Shown here: piece after piece, positions 1 to 6,462 of the stretch
Layout: each line of letters starts with the position of its first letter
How positions within the stretch are numbered: position 1 is the stretch's first letter
NCBI GenBank assembly: GCA_018304205.1
Contig: JAGVWR010000052.1
Location: 1 to 6,863, forward strand
Direction: 5' to 3'
Length of the DNA: 6,863 bases
DNA from: Candidatus Pacearchaeota archaeon
GTDB taxonomy: Archaea > Nanobdellota > Nanobdellia > Pacearchaeales > GW2011-AR1
Translations under genes and position numbers: made by a program
The notes under the pieces: generated by a model
The model's database searches: none
What the model saw: the letters and a program-made list of their open reading frames with translations, nothing else
What the model was told of the DNA's origin: nothing

Positions 1-324
1 GTATATCTTAGGTTTGTCAGTCTCAAACAATTTTCCAAGATCAAGTAAGTATTTCCCTGGTTTTATTATTTTAATGCTTTCAAAATCCAAAAAAACAGGC
101 GTTTCCTCATCTTCTATTCCGGCTATATCTCTCACGTCTTCTTCAATTTGCTTTTTTTCGCTAGAAGTCAAAACTGGAATCGAATCTTTGTGTTCAAGAA
201 TTTCCTTCAGTTTCTCTTCTTTAATGTAGAAAAAGAACTTACTTTGGCATGCGGAACAACCAGTAAGAATTTCTTTACTTCCATCAGCATGTACTTTTGA
301 GCAGTGGACACATTTATATGGCAT
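1..324 (-). CDS. oapC: OapC-like archaeal Zn-ribbon protein (COG3364 / DUF2072 type), 3' end outside the window
   Basis: I translated the reverse complement from the ATG at 324-322. It stays open for 108 codons to the window edge without a stop, so the C terminus is missing. The first 30 residues hold a zinc ribbon: MPYKCVHC gives C5-x2-C8, and TGCSAC gives C23-x2-C26, with the spacing of a four-Cys zinc site. Around them is the typical archaeal context of a Lys-rich start and a GSKEIL stretch between the knuckles. An acidic linker (about 55-75) follows, then a beta-rich part with FESIKIIKPGKYLLDLGKLF. This matches my memory of the archaeal Zn-ribbon family named OapC, origin-associated protein C. 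Its biochemical role is not established. It lies 47 nt downstream of oapB on the same strand, completing the oapA-oapB-oapC order, which supports the call more than the short sequence alone. It could otherwise only be called a generic Zn-ribbon protein. Confidence 0.8.
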   Translation of the reverse strand, partial: MPYKCVHCSKVHADGSKEILTGCSACQSKFFFYIKEEKLKEILEHKDSIPVLTSSEKKQIEEDVRDIAGIEDEETPVFLDFESIKIIKPGKYLLDLGKLFETDKPKIY

Positions 325-349
325 AGAGCAATATAAAATCAAACATTAA

Positions 350-359
350 TAAATATTTA
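350..359 (-). promoter_or_regulatory. Possible archaeal TATA (BRE/box A) element upstream of oapC
   Basis: The 47-nt gap between oapB and oapC is almost purely A/T and contains the palindrome TAAATATTTA at 26 to 35 nt before the oapC ATG. Archaeal box A lies about 26-30 nt before the transcription start, so this position would suit a leaderless oapC transcript starting close to the ATG. No clear Shine-Dalgarno sequence precedes oapC, which fits a leaderless start. The gap is so AT-rich that such a match could occur by chance. Confidence 0.3.
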
Positions 360-371
360 GATTGAGCCAAA

Positions 372-770
372 TTAACCCAGTAACAACTCAATCTTCTTTG
401 GATCTCTCTTTATTTCTTTTATGATAGATGCAGGGCCAATTACAGTTAAAGCACTAGAATCTCCAACAAGTCTCCTAGCAATACCATATTTTACCTTTGT
501 TAACATTCCCTCTTTTCTTAGATCTGGTTCTATAACTGCAAGTTCAATTCCTTTGAAATCCTTTATATGATCTACCATAGCCATAGTATCTTCAATTAAT
601 CTTGCTTCTTCCTCGGGCCGAAGTCTTCCATGCAAAAGGACTATTTTATTTCCCAAAACAAGACTTAAGATCTTCTTTACTCTTTCAACTATACTAAGTT
701 CTTTTATTTCTGAGTAAGTTAAGACTTGAAGACTCAGCCCCCTCAATTTCCTGTTTACCGCTTTTTTCAT
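372..770 (-). CDS. oapB: OapB-like DUF2073 protein (COG3365 type), complete, 132 aa
   Basis: This is a small soluble alpha/beta protein of the archaeal DUF2073 family, called OapB for origin-associated protein B. No enzymatic reaction is known to me. It has no signal peptide or membrane segment. Family-like features are the early SLQVLTYSEIKELSIVERVKKIL segment (about 13-36, here quoted by position only as a strand plus helix), the strand KIVLLHGRL followed by PEEEARLIEDTM (about 42-63), a central FKGIELAVI strand (about 73-81) and a C-terminal LTVIGPASIIKEIKRDPKKI (about 108-127). The ATG at 770-768 is preceded by AGAGGAATAA, a Shine-Dalgarno-like AGAGGA four bases upstream, which supports this start. 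Its stop lies 47 nt before oapC and its start 26 nt after the oapA stop, so it probably shares a transcript with oapA. Its place between the Era-like GTPase and the Zn-ribbon gene is the conserved archaeal arrangement. Confidence 0.85.
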   Translation of the reverse strand: MKKAVNRKLRGLSLQVLTYSEIKELSIVERVKKILSLVLGNKIVLLHGRLRPEEEARLIEDTMAMVDHIKDFKGIELAVIEPDLRKEGMLTKVKYGIARRLVGDSSALTVIGPASIIKEIKRDPKKIELLLG

Positions 771-796
771 TTATTCCTCTTAAGTTATTTTTATTT

Positions 797-1435
797 TTAA
801 ATTTTTTTAGTTAGTCTGAATAGCGCCTCATAAAATTCATCCATATTAGTTCCATCCCTAGCCGAGATTCCTATAACTTCATATTCTGGAAAAGTAGACT
901 CTATCTTTTTAACATCTGCCTTTCTTAAATCAATTTTGTTTCCGACTATTAATACAGGTATTTTTCTCGCAGCCATGTTGCCCATAATAGTTATATTTAC
1001 TTGTGAGTAAGGGTTTTCAGCCGAATCTAAGACCACTATGACTGCGTCCATATCATCCAACCATTTTATAGAATCTATAATTCCCTGAGTTGCTTCTTTA
1101 GCTCTTTTTTTAGCAACATTTTTTCTTAAACCATATCTTAAGAAATCCTCATAGTCTATTTTAGTAGCTATTCCCGGAGTATCAACCAATTTGAAAGTCA
1201 GTTTTTTACCTTTATATTTAATTTCAACTTTTTCTTTAAATTGAACGTGTCTCGTCTCATGAGGAATCTTGCTTACAGCACCTATCTCTTCTCCAGTCCA
1301 GTCTTTGCATATTCTATTTGCGAGAGAGGTTTTCCCCGCATTTGGAGGTCCATAAAAACCAAGTCTGATATTGTCCTTTCTACCAAAAAGAGCCTGCAAT
1401 ATTTTTCTTGAGAAACTTTTTATCACCTTTAACAT
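797..1435 (-). CDS. oapA: OapA, archaeal Era-like GTPase, complete, 212 aa
   Basis: This is a P-loop GTPase of the translation-factor-related (TRAFAC) class and Era-like group. All G motifs are intact: G1 GPPNAGKT (29-36), a G2 candidate at T61 in PHETRH, G3 DTPG (85-88), G4 NKID (166-169) and G5 SAR (191-193). It should therefore bind and hydrolyse GTP. The first about 22 residues form a basic amphipathic helix (lysines and arginines between leucine, phenylalanine and isoleucine), as is usual in this archaeal family; contact with nucleic acid or membrane there is a guess. The insert around 105-126 with AKEATQGIIDSIKWLDD is a further family signature. Unlike bacterial Era it has no KH domain. 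The start lies only 6 nt after the stop of the 898-aa surface gene, which suggests co-transcription. In Haloferax the homologue lies beside the replication origin. The cellular role is unresolved. Confidence 0.88.
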   Translation of the reverse strand: MLKVIKSFSRKILQALFGRKDNIRLGFYGPPNAGKTSLANRICKDWTGEEIGAVSKIPHETRHVQFKEKVEIKYKGKKLTFKLVDTPGIATKIDYEDFLRYGLRKNVAKKRAKEATQGIIDSIKWLDDMDAVIVVLDSAENPYSQVNITIMGNMAARKIPVLIVGNKIDLRKADVKKIESTFPEYEVIGISARDGTNMDEFYEALFRLTKKI

Positions 1436-1441
1436 ATTCTT

Positions 1442-4138
1442 CTAAAATTCTGACTGTTTAATAAATCTTCTGTCAATTCCTCCAGTATTTCTTTTTTCAA
1501 GTTCTTCCATAACTTTTCTGTTCTCTTTTCCTTTAAACAAAGGAATTTCCCACATTCCAGTTCTCTTTCCATCAATCTTTCTGAAAGCATAACTTATTTT
1601 TTCTCCTTTCCATCCATTATTTGTTAGCTTGGCTTTTATTTCCCCATTATCTAAATCACCACTTCGCCCATTATATATAAAGTTTATTAGATTGTAAAGC
1701 TCATCTGGATTTCTGAACAAATGTCTTTCATAGTTTTTCTTATACCATTCCTGAAGTACTATGTAAACAACCAATGTAACTATCAATAGTATTATTAAAA
1801 GTATTATAAACCATATTAAAGGAAATTCTTGTCCAGGACACTCTCCTTCAGCACATATTTCTCGGTCATCTATTGAAAACTTTGTAATTTCAGGAGAGAT
1901 GTAGGCTCCTAGATCAGAAACGGTCAACTCTTCAGGGATTATAAATTCAATATTTTTACTGCCTTCCAAAGGAACAGCACTTCCCGCACCATTTCCTACG
2001 CCTCTTGCCTTATAATCTTCTGCAAGTTTTATTTTATCATAAGGGTAATTTATTAAGAAATAATCCTCACTAGTAGAATCGCCAACTTTAGTTATTCTGA
2101 ATGTAAATTTAGAAAGCAAGGCTTTTCTTCCGTTATCTGTAGAAGCAGAAATAACTTCGAAATCAACATTCGTTTCATAATTTTTGTCGTTCCATCCTAT
2201 AATCAGTGCTTCAAGTTCTTCAGTGTTATTTGCTTCTCTTCCAGTAATTTCTTCTATATAACTAACATCGATATTTTCAAAACCAATACCAATAGGAAGT
2301 GTTCCTGTCACACTTTTGCTTATTTTATTCGGAATTCCAAGTCCAGATATAGAATTAATTATAGACACATACTCGCTATCGTTTCTCGCTTCATTAAATT
2401 TTTTTTCTAAGACATTAAGACTTGCATTAATTTCTACAGGATTTACTTGTTTTTCAATTTCTTTTTTTATGTAAGGAGGATAAGAATTAATTTCTTTAGT
2501 TATATTAACTAACTTCACTCTTGATTCGCTTATACTCAAATTTGCAGACTTTTTCGCATCACCAACAATAACCTCAAAAACCTTTCTAGAAGTAGAATTG
2601 TCAGTTCCTTTTATGGTAACTTCTACATCAAATATTCCATCATTGTTAAACGTATATGAAACAAATTTCCCATTTGATTCCACACTACTTCCATTTCCAA
2701 AAGTCCAAGTAGATTTCGATATATTTTTAGAGTATAATATTTGAAAGTCAGTTTTTCTTCCAACAAGCACACTTTTCGGAGTAATATCAAAATCAAAACT
2801 CTTTTCTATTTTTATGTCTTTTCGGAATATAAGGTTTCCATCAATGTACAATCTGAAGTCTTCCTTGATACTTCCAACAGGTATTCTAAAATCGGCAAGA
2901 CTTAATTCAAGCAAAATATTTTTAGTGTTTATAGTCGGAATCTGAGTATTAAGTTCATATATCAAATTTTCTTCAATCAAATTTATTCCATCTTTATATC
3001 TTATTTGAATATTATTAAGTCCTATATTCTGATTTCCTCCAGAAATTTTTATAGGAATAATACACCCGGCATTACATTTTATACCGTTGCTTCCTATTTC
3101 ATAACTATCTTCCAAGTAAGTGTAGATATAATCCCTTAAATAAACATTAAATTTAGAGTCAAAATAAGCATCATCAATTATTCTGTTAAAGATCATAGAT
3201 TGCATATTTGCAGCAGAAATTTCATAATCTCTGTTTGACTTAACTCCAAACTCATCGGACCCGCATATTTTTCCATTCTGTTCAGTCCGGATCTTATAAT
3301 CTGGACCACTTCCATCTGCAACCTCACTCTCACTTGCATCACCAACAATACAAGCATAATAATTTTTTTGAATAGGAGAACTATAATTGATAGTACACTC
3401 CAAATCGTTAAATCCGCTTTGTGACGGTGTTGGAAGAGTACAGTCATCCAGAAATCCGTCTTCTACATCGTGCAGCTCCATTCTTAATTCCCCACTTTTT
3501 CCATTTGTGCTTTTTTTAACCTTGGCCCCAAGACTATAAGCAGGTCCAGCTTGCAAACTAATATTTTCGCATAATGCATTGCTTGTTATGAAGACCTCTC
3601 CTAAATTTGCACTTGAGTTAAAGCACCCATAATCTTTCGGAGAGCAAACAACATTATTGTATTGATCATTAACTATCAAATTTTCATTATTTGCTAGAAT
3701 ATCTATCTTTAATTGTGCAGAACAAGAAGGTTCGTTGTTACTTTGCACTCCAAATTTCGCAGATATTATCTCAGAAACATCACCGGTTAACTTTATTCCA
3801 ATCATTTTATCTCCATTCAAGCTAAAACTTGAAATAGAATTTCCTGCAGCGTAACCTTCAAGACAATTTGTAGTAGAACAATTATAATGCCCTCCTTTTG
3901 TAAGATTATTTCTGTTCAAAAATTCCTTAAGAGTTACATTTCCTTCAAAGTTACTCGTAAGCATTGAAACCGCGTTTTGACTAGAAAAACTTATATTAAA
4001 CTTTCCCGATATTTTTTCTCCAGCCAAATACTCTGTCCTGATTGAGTTGTTCTTATAATTGAAGTCAGCACTTATGATTTGTACAAACATCAAAACAAAC
4101 ATCAAAAAACAAAGCGCTAAAAATCCTCCCTTTTTCAT
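1442..4138 (-). CDS. Secreted, membrane-anchored surface protein with a PKD domain, 898 aa
   Basis: I do not recognise a named family for the whole protein. Residues 1-24 form a Sec-type signal peptide (MKKGG, a Leu/Phe/Met core, cleavage probably after ISA). The mature ectodomain is rich in Asn-x-Ser/Thr sequons (at least 15, for example N48, N67, N78, N192, N472, N545), as expected of a glycosylated archaeal surface protein. It has 14 cysteines (87, 92, 139, 165, 172, 190, 233, 248, 263, 292, 355, 359, 762, 767), an even number suited to disulfides. A PKD-type Ig-like domain spans about 451-527, with STWTFGNGSSVESNGKF and SYTFNNDGIFDVEVTI. A helical stretch follows at about 536-600. One membrane helix lies at 773-796, then a basic cytoplasmic tail of about 100 residues with a compact domain (about 811-882: NLINFIYNGRSGDLDNGEI, NNGWKGEKISYAF, GMWEIPLF). 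Topology is N-out, C-in. It lies 37 nt after the split surface gene and 6 nt before oapA. An adhesin, S-layer-associated or envelope sensor role is possible but unproven. Confidence 0.85.
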   Translation of the reverse strand: MKKGGFLALCFLMFVLMFVQIISADFNYKNNSIRTEYLAGEKISGKFNISFSSQNAVSMLTSNFEGNVTLKEFLNRNNLTKGGHYNCSTTNCLEGYAAGNSISSFSLNGDKMIGIKLTGDVSEIISAKFGVQSNNEPSCSAQLKIDILANNENLIVNDQYNNVVCSPKDYGCFNSSANLGEVFITSNALCENISLQAGPAYSLGAKVKKSTNGKSGELRMELHDVEDGFLDDCTLPTPSQSGFNDLECTINYSSPIQKNYYACIVGDASESEVADGSGPDYKIRTEQNGKICGSDEFGVKSNRDYEISAANMQSMIFNRIIDDAYFDSKFNVYLRDYIYTYLEDSYEIGSNGIKCNAGCIIPIKISGGNQNIGLNNIQIRYKDGINLIEENLIYELNTQIPTINTKNILLELSLADFRIPVGSIKEDFRLYIDGNLIFRKDIKIEKSFDFDITPKSVLVGRKTDFQILYSKNISKSTWTFGNGSSVESNGKFVSYTFNNDGIFDVEVTIKGTDNSTSRKVFEVIVGDAKKSANLSISESRVKLVNITKEINSYPPYIKKEIEKQVNPVEINASLNVLEKKFNEARNDSEYVSIINSISGLGIPNKISKSVTGTLPIGIGFENIDVSYIEEITGREANNTEELEALIIGWNDKNYETNVDFEVISASTDNGRKALLSKFTFRITKVGDSTSEDYFLINYPYDKIKLAEDYKARGVGNGAGSAVPLEGSKNIEFIIPEELTVSDLGAYISPEITKFSIDDREICAEGECPGQEFPLIWFIILLIILLIVTLVVYIVLQEWYKKNYERHLFRNPDELYNLINFIYNGRSGDLDNGEIKAKLTNNGWKGEKISYAFRKIDGKRTGMWEIPLFKGKENRKVMEELEKRNTGGIDRRFIKQSEF

Positions 4139-4151
4139 TATCTCTATAGTA

Positions 4152-4167
4152 TTTTTAAATTTAAAAA
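4152..4167. other. Perfect 16-nt A/T palindrome between the two surface-protein genes
   Basis: TTTTTAAATTTAAAAA reads the same on both strands and fills much of the 37-nt gap, 14 to 29 nt before the ATG of the 898-aa gene. Its TTTAAATTT core could serve as a TATA element, but the core centre is only about 22 nt from the ATG, slightly too close for a leaderless start. The T runs could equally act as a poly-U type archaeal terminator after the upstream gene. Pure A/T content makes chance a real alternative. Confidence 0.3.
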
Positions 4168-4175
4168 CATAACTG

Positions 4176-4472
4176 TTAAATTTTTAATTTTTTAAGTAAA
4201 TCTCTTCTAAACATTATCACATAAAGTAAGAAGATAGCAACTAAACCTAGCACAAATTGAACCACCCCAAAAAATGGAAGTTCTATAGTCGATCTTCCAC
4301 ATCGTTGTTCTATAATACACTCCGCATTTCCAGAATTATCACAAGAACATGCTGAAGCTCCAGCTCCAGGACACCAGCTTCTTCCTGCAGGGAGTATATT
4401 ACTTGTCTCAGCTCTTACAGTAAACGTCTTATATCCCTCCGCATCGCACTCTGTACTTGAAATTGTCTTCAC
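4176..4472 (-). CDS. C-terminal fragment of the split surface protein with LPFF motif and terminal membrane helix
   Basis: Read from the only available start, a GTG at 4472, this is 98 codons, but its frame is open back to 4538 and gives IEYNYPSNPGGGICVEASCG before the GTG, in the same Cys-rich style as the preceding frame. The GTG is therefore probably internal. The extracellular part is Cys-rich (C9, C34, C42, C44, C52, C58). It ends with STIELPFF (61-68), one hydrophobic helix (about 66-88: FGVVQFVLGLVAIFLLYVIM) and a short basic tail RRDLLKKLKI. That three-part layout anchors the protein in the membrane with the ectodomain outside and recalls C-terminal sorting signals. No signal peptide is present, so it cannot be an independent exported protein of this topology without the upstream frames. 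Confidence 0.65.
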   Translation of the reverse strand: MKTISSTECDAEGYKTFTVRAETSNILPAGRSWCPGAGASACSCDNSGNAECIIEQRCGRSTIELPFFGVVQFVLGLVAIFLLYVIMFRRDLLKKLKI

Positions 4473-4486
4473 CCCGCATGATGCTT

Positions 4487-6442
4487 CTACACATATTCCT
4501 CCGCCAGGGTTTGAGGGATAGTTGTATTCAATTTTACTTTATTCAGAATGCATTCATTTGTTGTTCCGGTCTTCCAAGCACAATTGCATACAATGTTTGC
4601 CTGGTCGCAATCATCTCCAACTTTCCAAGCAGGATCTTTAGTTCCAGTCGTTCCTTCTTTTCCAACTTTGAATTCGTCAACTTCGCATGTCGTTTGAGCA
4701 TTATAATCTCCACATGCATCAATTACTTCATTAACCGTTGGAAATACACATCTAACTTCTAAACCATCCGTTGTACTACTTCCAGTATCCCTGCAAACTT
4801 GCTGTTGTCCACTTACAACAGGACAACAGTCATCACCAGTCCCAATTGTTCCGTCAAAACCCCTACACGCCCCATTTACAGTTAATACATTTTCTTCTTT
4901 TTCAAAGTTACCATTTGGATCAACATAAACCAATTTTGCATTTCCATTTCCAGATACACATTTATCCTCTCCAACTAAGGTAAATATTCTTTTTGTTGGC
5001 TGTGTTAAATGAATATTATTTGTTTCGTTATCAAAGCTGACATTTAGTTTGATTAATTTATCATTATTAACTCCAGAAGGAATTGCGTATTGTTTAATAA
5101 CATTAGGAATGTTAAGGTTTGCAGTACTATCTCCATCATCAAACAACCAATCAAAATGAAGATTACCGTAACCTTTGTTTAGTTCGCCTATTAGTTGAAT
5201 GTTTGCAGAACATCCAGTTGGGGGACTCTTTGTTTCATCGGGACAATTTCCCGCAAGGCATTCTATGGCAATGACACATCCTCCCACACCATTTATTCTA
5301 TTTATCACATAACTATCTGTAGCACTCGCACTAACTTGCCATAAATTGTTAACAACAAATTGCTTATGCATAGGTGCGTTGATGAAAGCAAGAATTCCAG
5401 GACTTGCAGTAACCAATATAGCAACCTGATCTTCATCGCTTCCGGCGCTGTTTGTAACTCTCAATGTAATTGTTCTCTGTCCTCCGCTACTAAATGTATG
5501 GTTAAACGTTGCTTCAGTTCTTGTGAATTCGACATTTCCATCTTCGTCTTCTACGGTCCATAAGTAACTTGAAACTGTTCCAACAGTTAAATTTGCTTTA
5601 AATTCTACCAATACTTCAGTGAAATAAATTTGTCTATGTTCAGGTATAACAATTTGAACTCCAGGAATTACAGTACCTCCCTGCTTAGAAACCGCAAGAT
5701 TACCGCTTTTTACACTCTCACTAGCATTTGAAACCAACGAAGCATTGAAATAATAATCCCTAGGATCATTTCCAAAATCATCATCTCCAATATAAGTCCA
5801 TATTGCAGTCCACGTAGTAGAAGGATAAACATCATTTTTTGTAAGAACTAAATCATCAGTTAAAGGGTCGTCTTCATGAATATCAAATTTAATTTGTTGT
5901 CCATTACAATTGTTTCCATTTACAGACAACGTAACAAGGGTATTATTTGAGACGCTTCCAGAAGGAGTCCAAGTTGCACTTGTCAAATCACAAGATTGAG
6001 AAGAGATTGCAGTTGTACTTGGAGATATACAACAAATTCTATTTGAATAAGAAGTATCACTGGCTAAGTGAGCATTACCTCCATTAGATAAAGAAACAAC
6101 AAATCTCTCCCCGTTTGCACTGTCGCATGCACCAGTTGTGTTTCTGCAAATTAAATTACCATAACAAACATTTGTATTGTAATTTGTTCCAGTTGGTCCT
6201 TCAGCATGAGAATTAGTTGTTCCAGTAAGTTTTAATACAGTATTTCCAGCAACACAAGTATGTGGATTTACTCCAGTATATGCAACCCCAAATATTTCAT
6301 CATAACATATTTCAATAGGATAATTTCCAGTTCCGTTATAAATTTCTCCATGAGCATTATCAGCTGCAGACAATCTCAAGATTGTTTGACTATCTATACA
6401 TTGATCATCTACGGTCACAGGTCCAGGAGGAATATTACACAA
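4487..6442 (-). CDS. Middle segment of the split surface protein: C...NAH...C repeats, Ig-like, PKD and Cys-rich modules (651 codons)
   Basis: The frame starts at an internal TTG and is open upstream to about 6472, where it yields RSLSDSEVSQLC, the usual end of a LamG domain. Using the TTG as residue 1, the parts are: three related Cys-flanked repeats (15-47, 63-94, 106-138); an Ig-like beta region (about 150-253: ATWTPSGSVSNNTLVTLSV, C-N-G-QQIKFDIHEDD, a W-x3-W pair at 211/215 and DYYFNASLV); a PKD domain (about 262-345: SSYLWTVEDEDGN, FNHTFSSGGQRTITLRV); a second PKD-like region (about 360-490, with FDWLFDDGDST and a Cys-containing insertion at 389-411); and a Cys-rich region (491-631) with GTGDDCCP, CGDYNAQTTCEVDEF and CNCAW-type motifs. 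There is no signal peptide, membrane segment or catalytic motif. The protein is acidic and Asn/Thr/Ser-rich. The role is probably structural or adhesive at the cell surface. Confidence 0.7.
   Translation of the reverse strand: MCNIPPGPVTVDDQCIDSQTILRLSAADNAHGEIYNGTGNYPIEICYDEIFGVAYTGVNPHTCVAGNTVLKLTGTTNSHAEGPTGTNYNTNVCYGNLICRNTTGACDSANGERFVVSLSNGGNAHLASDTSYSNRICCISPSTTAISSQSCDLTSATWTPSGSVSNNTLVTLSVNGNNCNGQQIKFDIHEDDPLTDDLVLTKNDVYPSTTWTAIWTYIGDDDFGNDPRDYYFNASLVSNASESVKSGNLAVSKQGGTVIPGVQIVIPEHRQIYFTEVLVEFKANLTVGTVSSYLWTVEDEDGNVEFTRTEATFNHTFSSGGQRTITLRVTNSAGSDEDQVAILVTASPGILAFINAPMHKQFVVNNLWQVSASATDSYVINRINGVGGCVIAIECLAGNCPDETKSPPTGCSANIQLIGELNKGYGNLHFDWLFDDGDSTANLNIPNVIKQYAIPSGVNNDKLIKLNVSFDNETNNIHLTQPTKRIFTLVGEDKCVSGNGNAKLVYVDPNGNFEKEENVLTVNGACRGFDGTIGTGDDCCPVVSGQQQVCRDTGSSTTDGLEVRCVFPTVNEVIDACGDYNAQTTCEVDEFKVGKEGTTGTKDPAWKVGDDCDQANIVCNCAWKTGTTNECILNKVKLNTTIPQTLAEEYV
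6029..6400 (-). repeat. Three protein-level repeats, C-x(n)-hydrophobic-L-[ST]-N-[AS]-H-x(n)-Y-x(n)-[IV]-C
   Basis: Three consecutive units lie at 6302-6400, 6161-6256 and 6029-6127. Their cores are TILRLSAADNAHGE...YPIEICY, TVLKLTGTTNSHAE...YNTNVCY and RFVVSLSNGGNAHLA...YSNRICC. Each begins and ends with cysteine and keeps N-[AS]-H in the middle. Unit starts are 48 and 43 codons apart. The DNA of the units is clearly diverged, so these are old protein repeats and not recent duplications. I know similar motifs from DPANN surface proteins but no family name. Confidence 0.7.
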
Positions 6443-6462
6443 TTGTGAGACTTCAGAATCAC

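Noticed and set aside
14..229. Plus-strand open frame of 71 codons
   Set aside because: It lies wholly opposite the oapC zinc-ribbon gene. Its Ser/Phe-rich translation is typical of the antisense of Lys/Glu-rich coding DNA.
3193..3447. Minus-strand 84-codon open frame inside the 898-aa gene
   Set aside because: It is in another frame of a well-supported long gene, with no ribosome site, no recognisable motif and low-complexity composition.
4470..4472. GTG as a genuine start of an independent 98-aa gene
   Set aside because: The frame is open further upstream with the same Cys-rich style, and the resulting protein would have no export signal for its Cys-rich outer part.
4457..4983. Two plus-strand open frames (4457-4762 and 4771-4983)
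   Set aside because: Both are antisense to the Cys-rich coding part of the split surface gene. Their translations have no domain or plausible signals.
5360..5563. Plus-strand open frame of 67 codons
   Set aside because: It is antisense to the PKD domain and shows no motif or start signal.
6029..6400. CRISPR-like or tandem DNA repeat
   Set aside because: The repetition exists only at protein level. Unit lengths differ and the DNA is diverged, with no identical direct repeats.
6440..6442. TTG as a genuine start of an independent 651-aa gene
   Set aside because: The open frame extends upstream into RSLSDSEVSQL, a LamG ending, and no signal peptide or ribosome site follows or precedes the TTG. 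A surface-style protein without a signal peptide is not credible as a separate gene.
6260..6448. Plus-strand open frame of 62 codons
   Set aside because: It is antisense to the first two Cys-flanked repeats.
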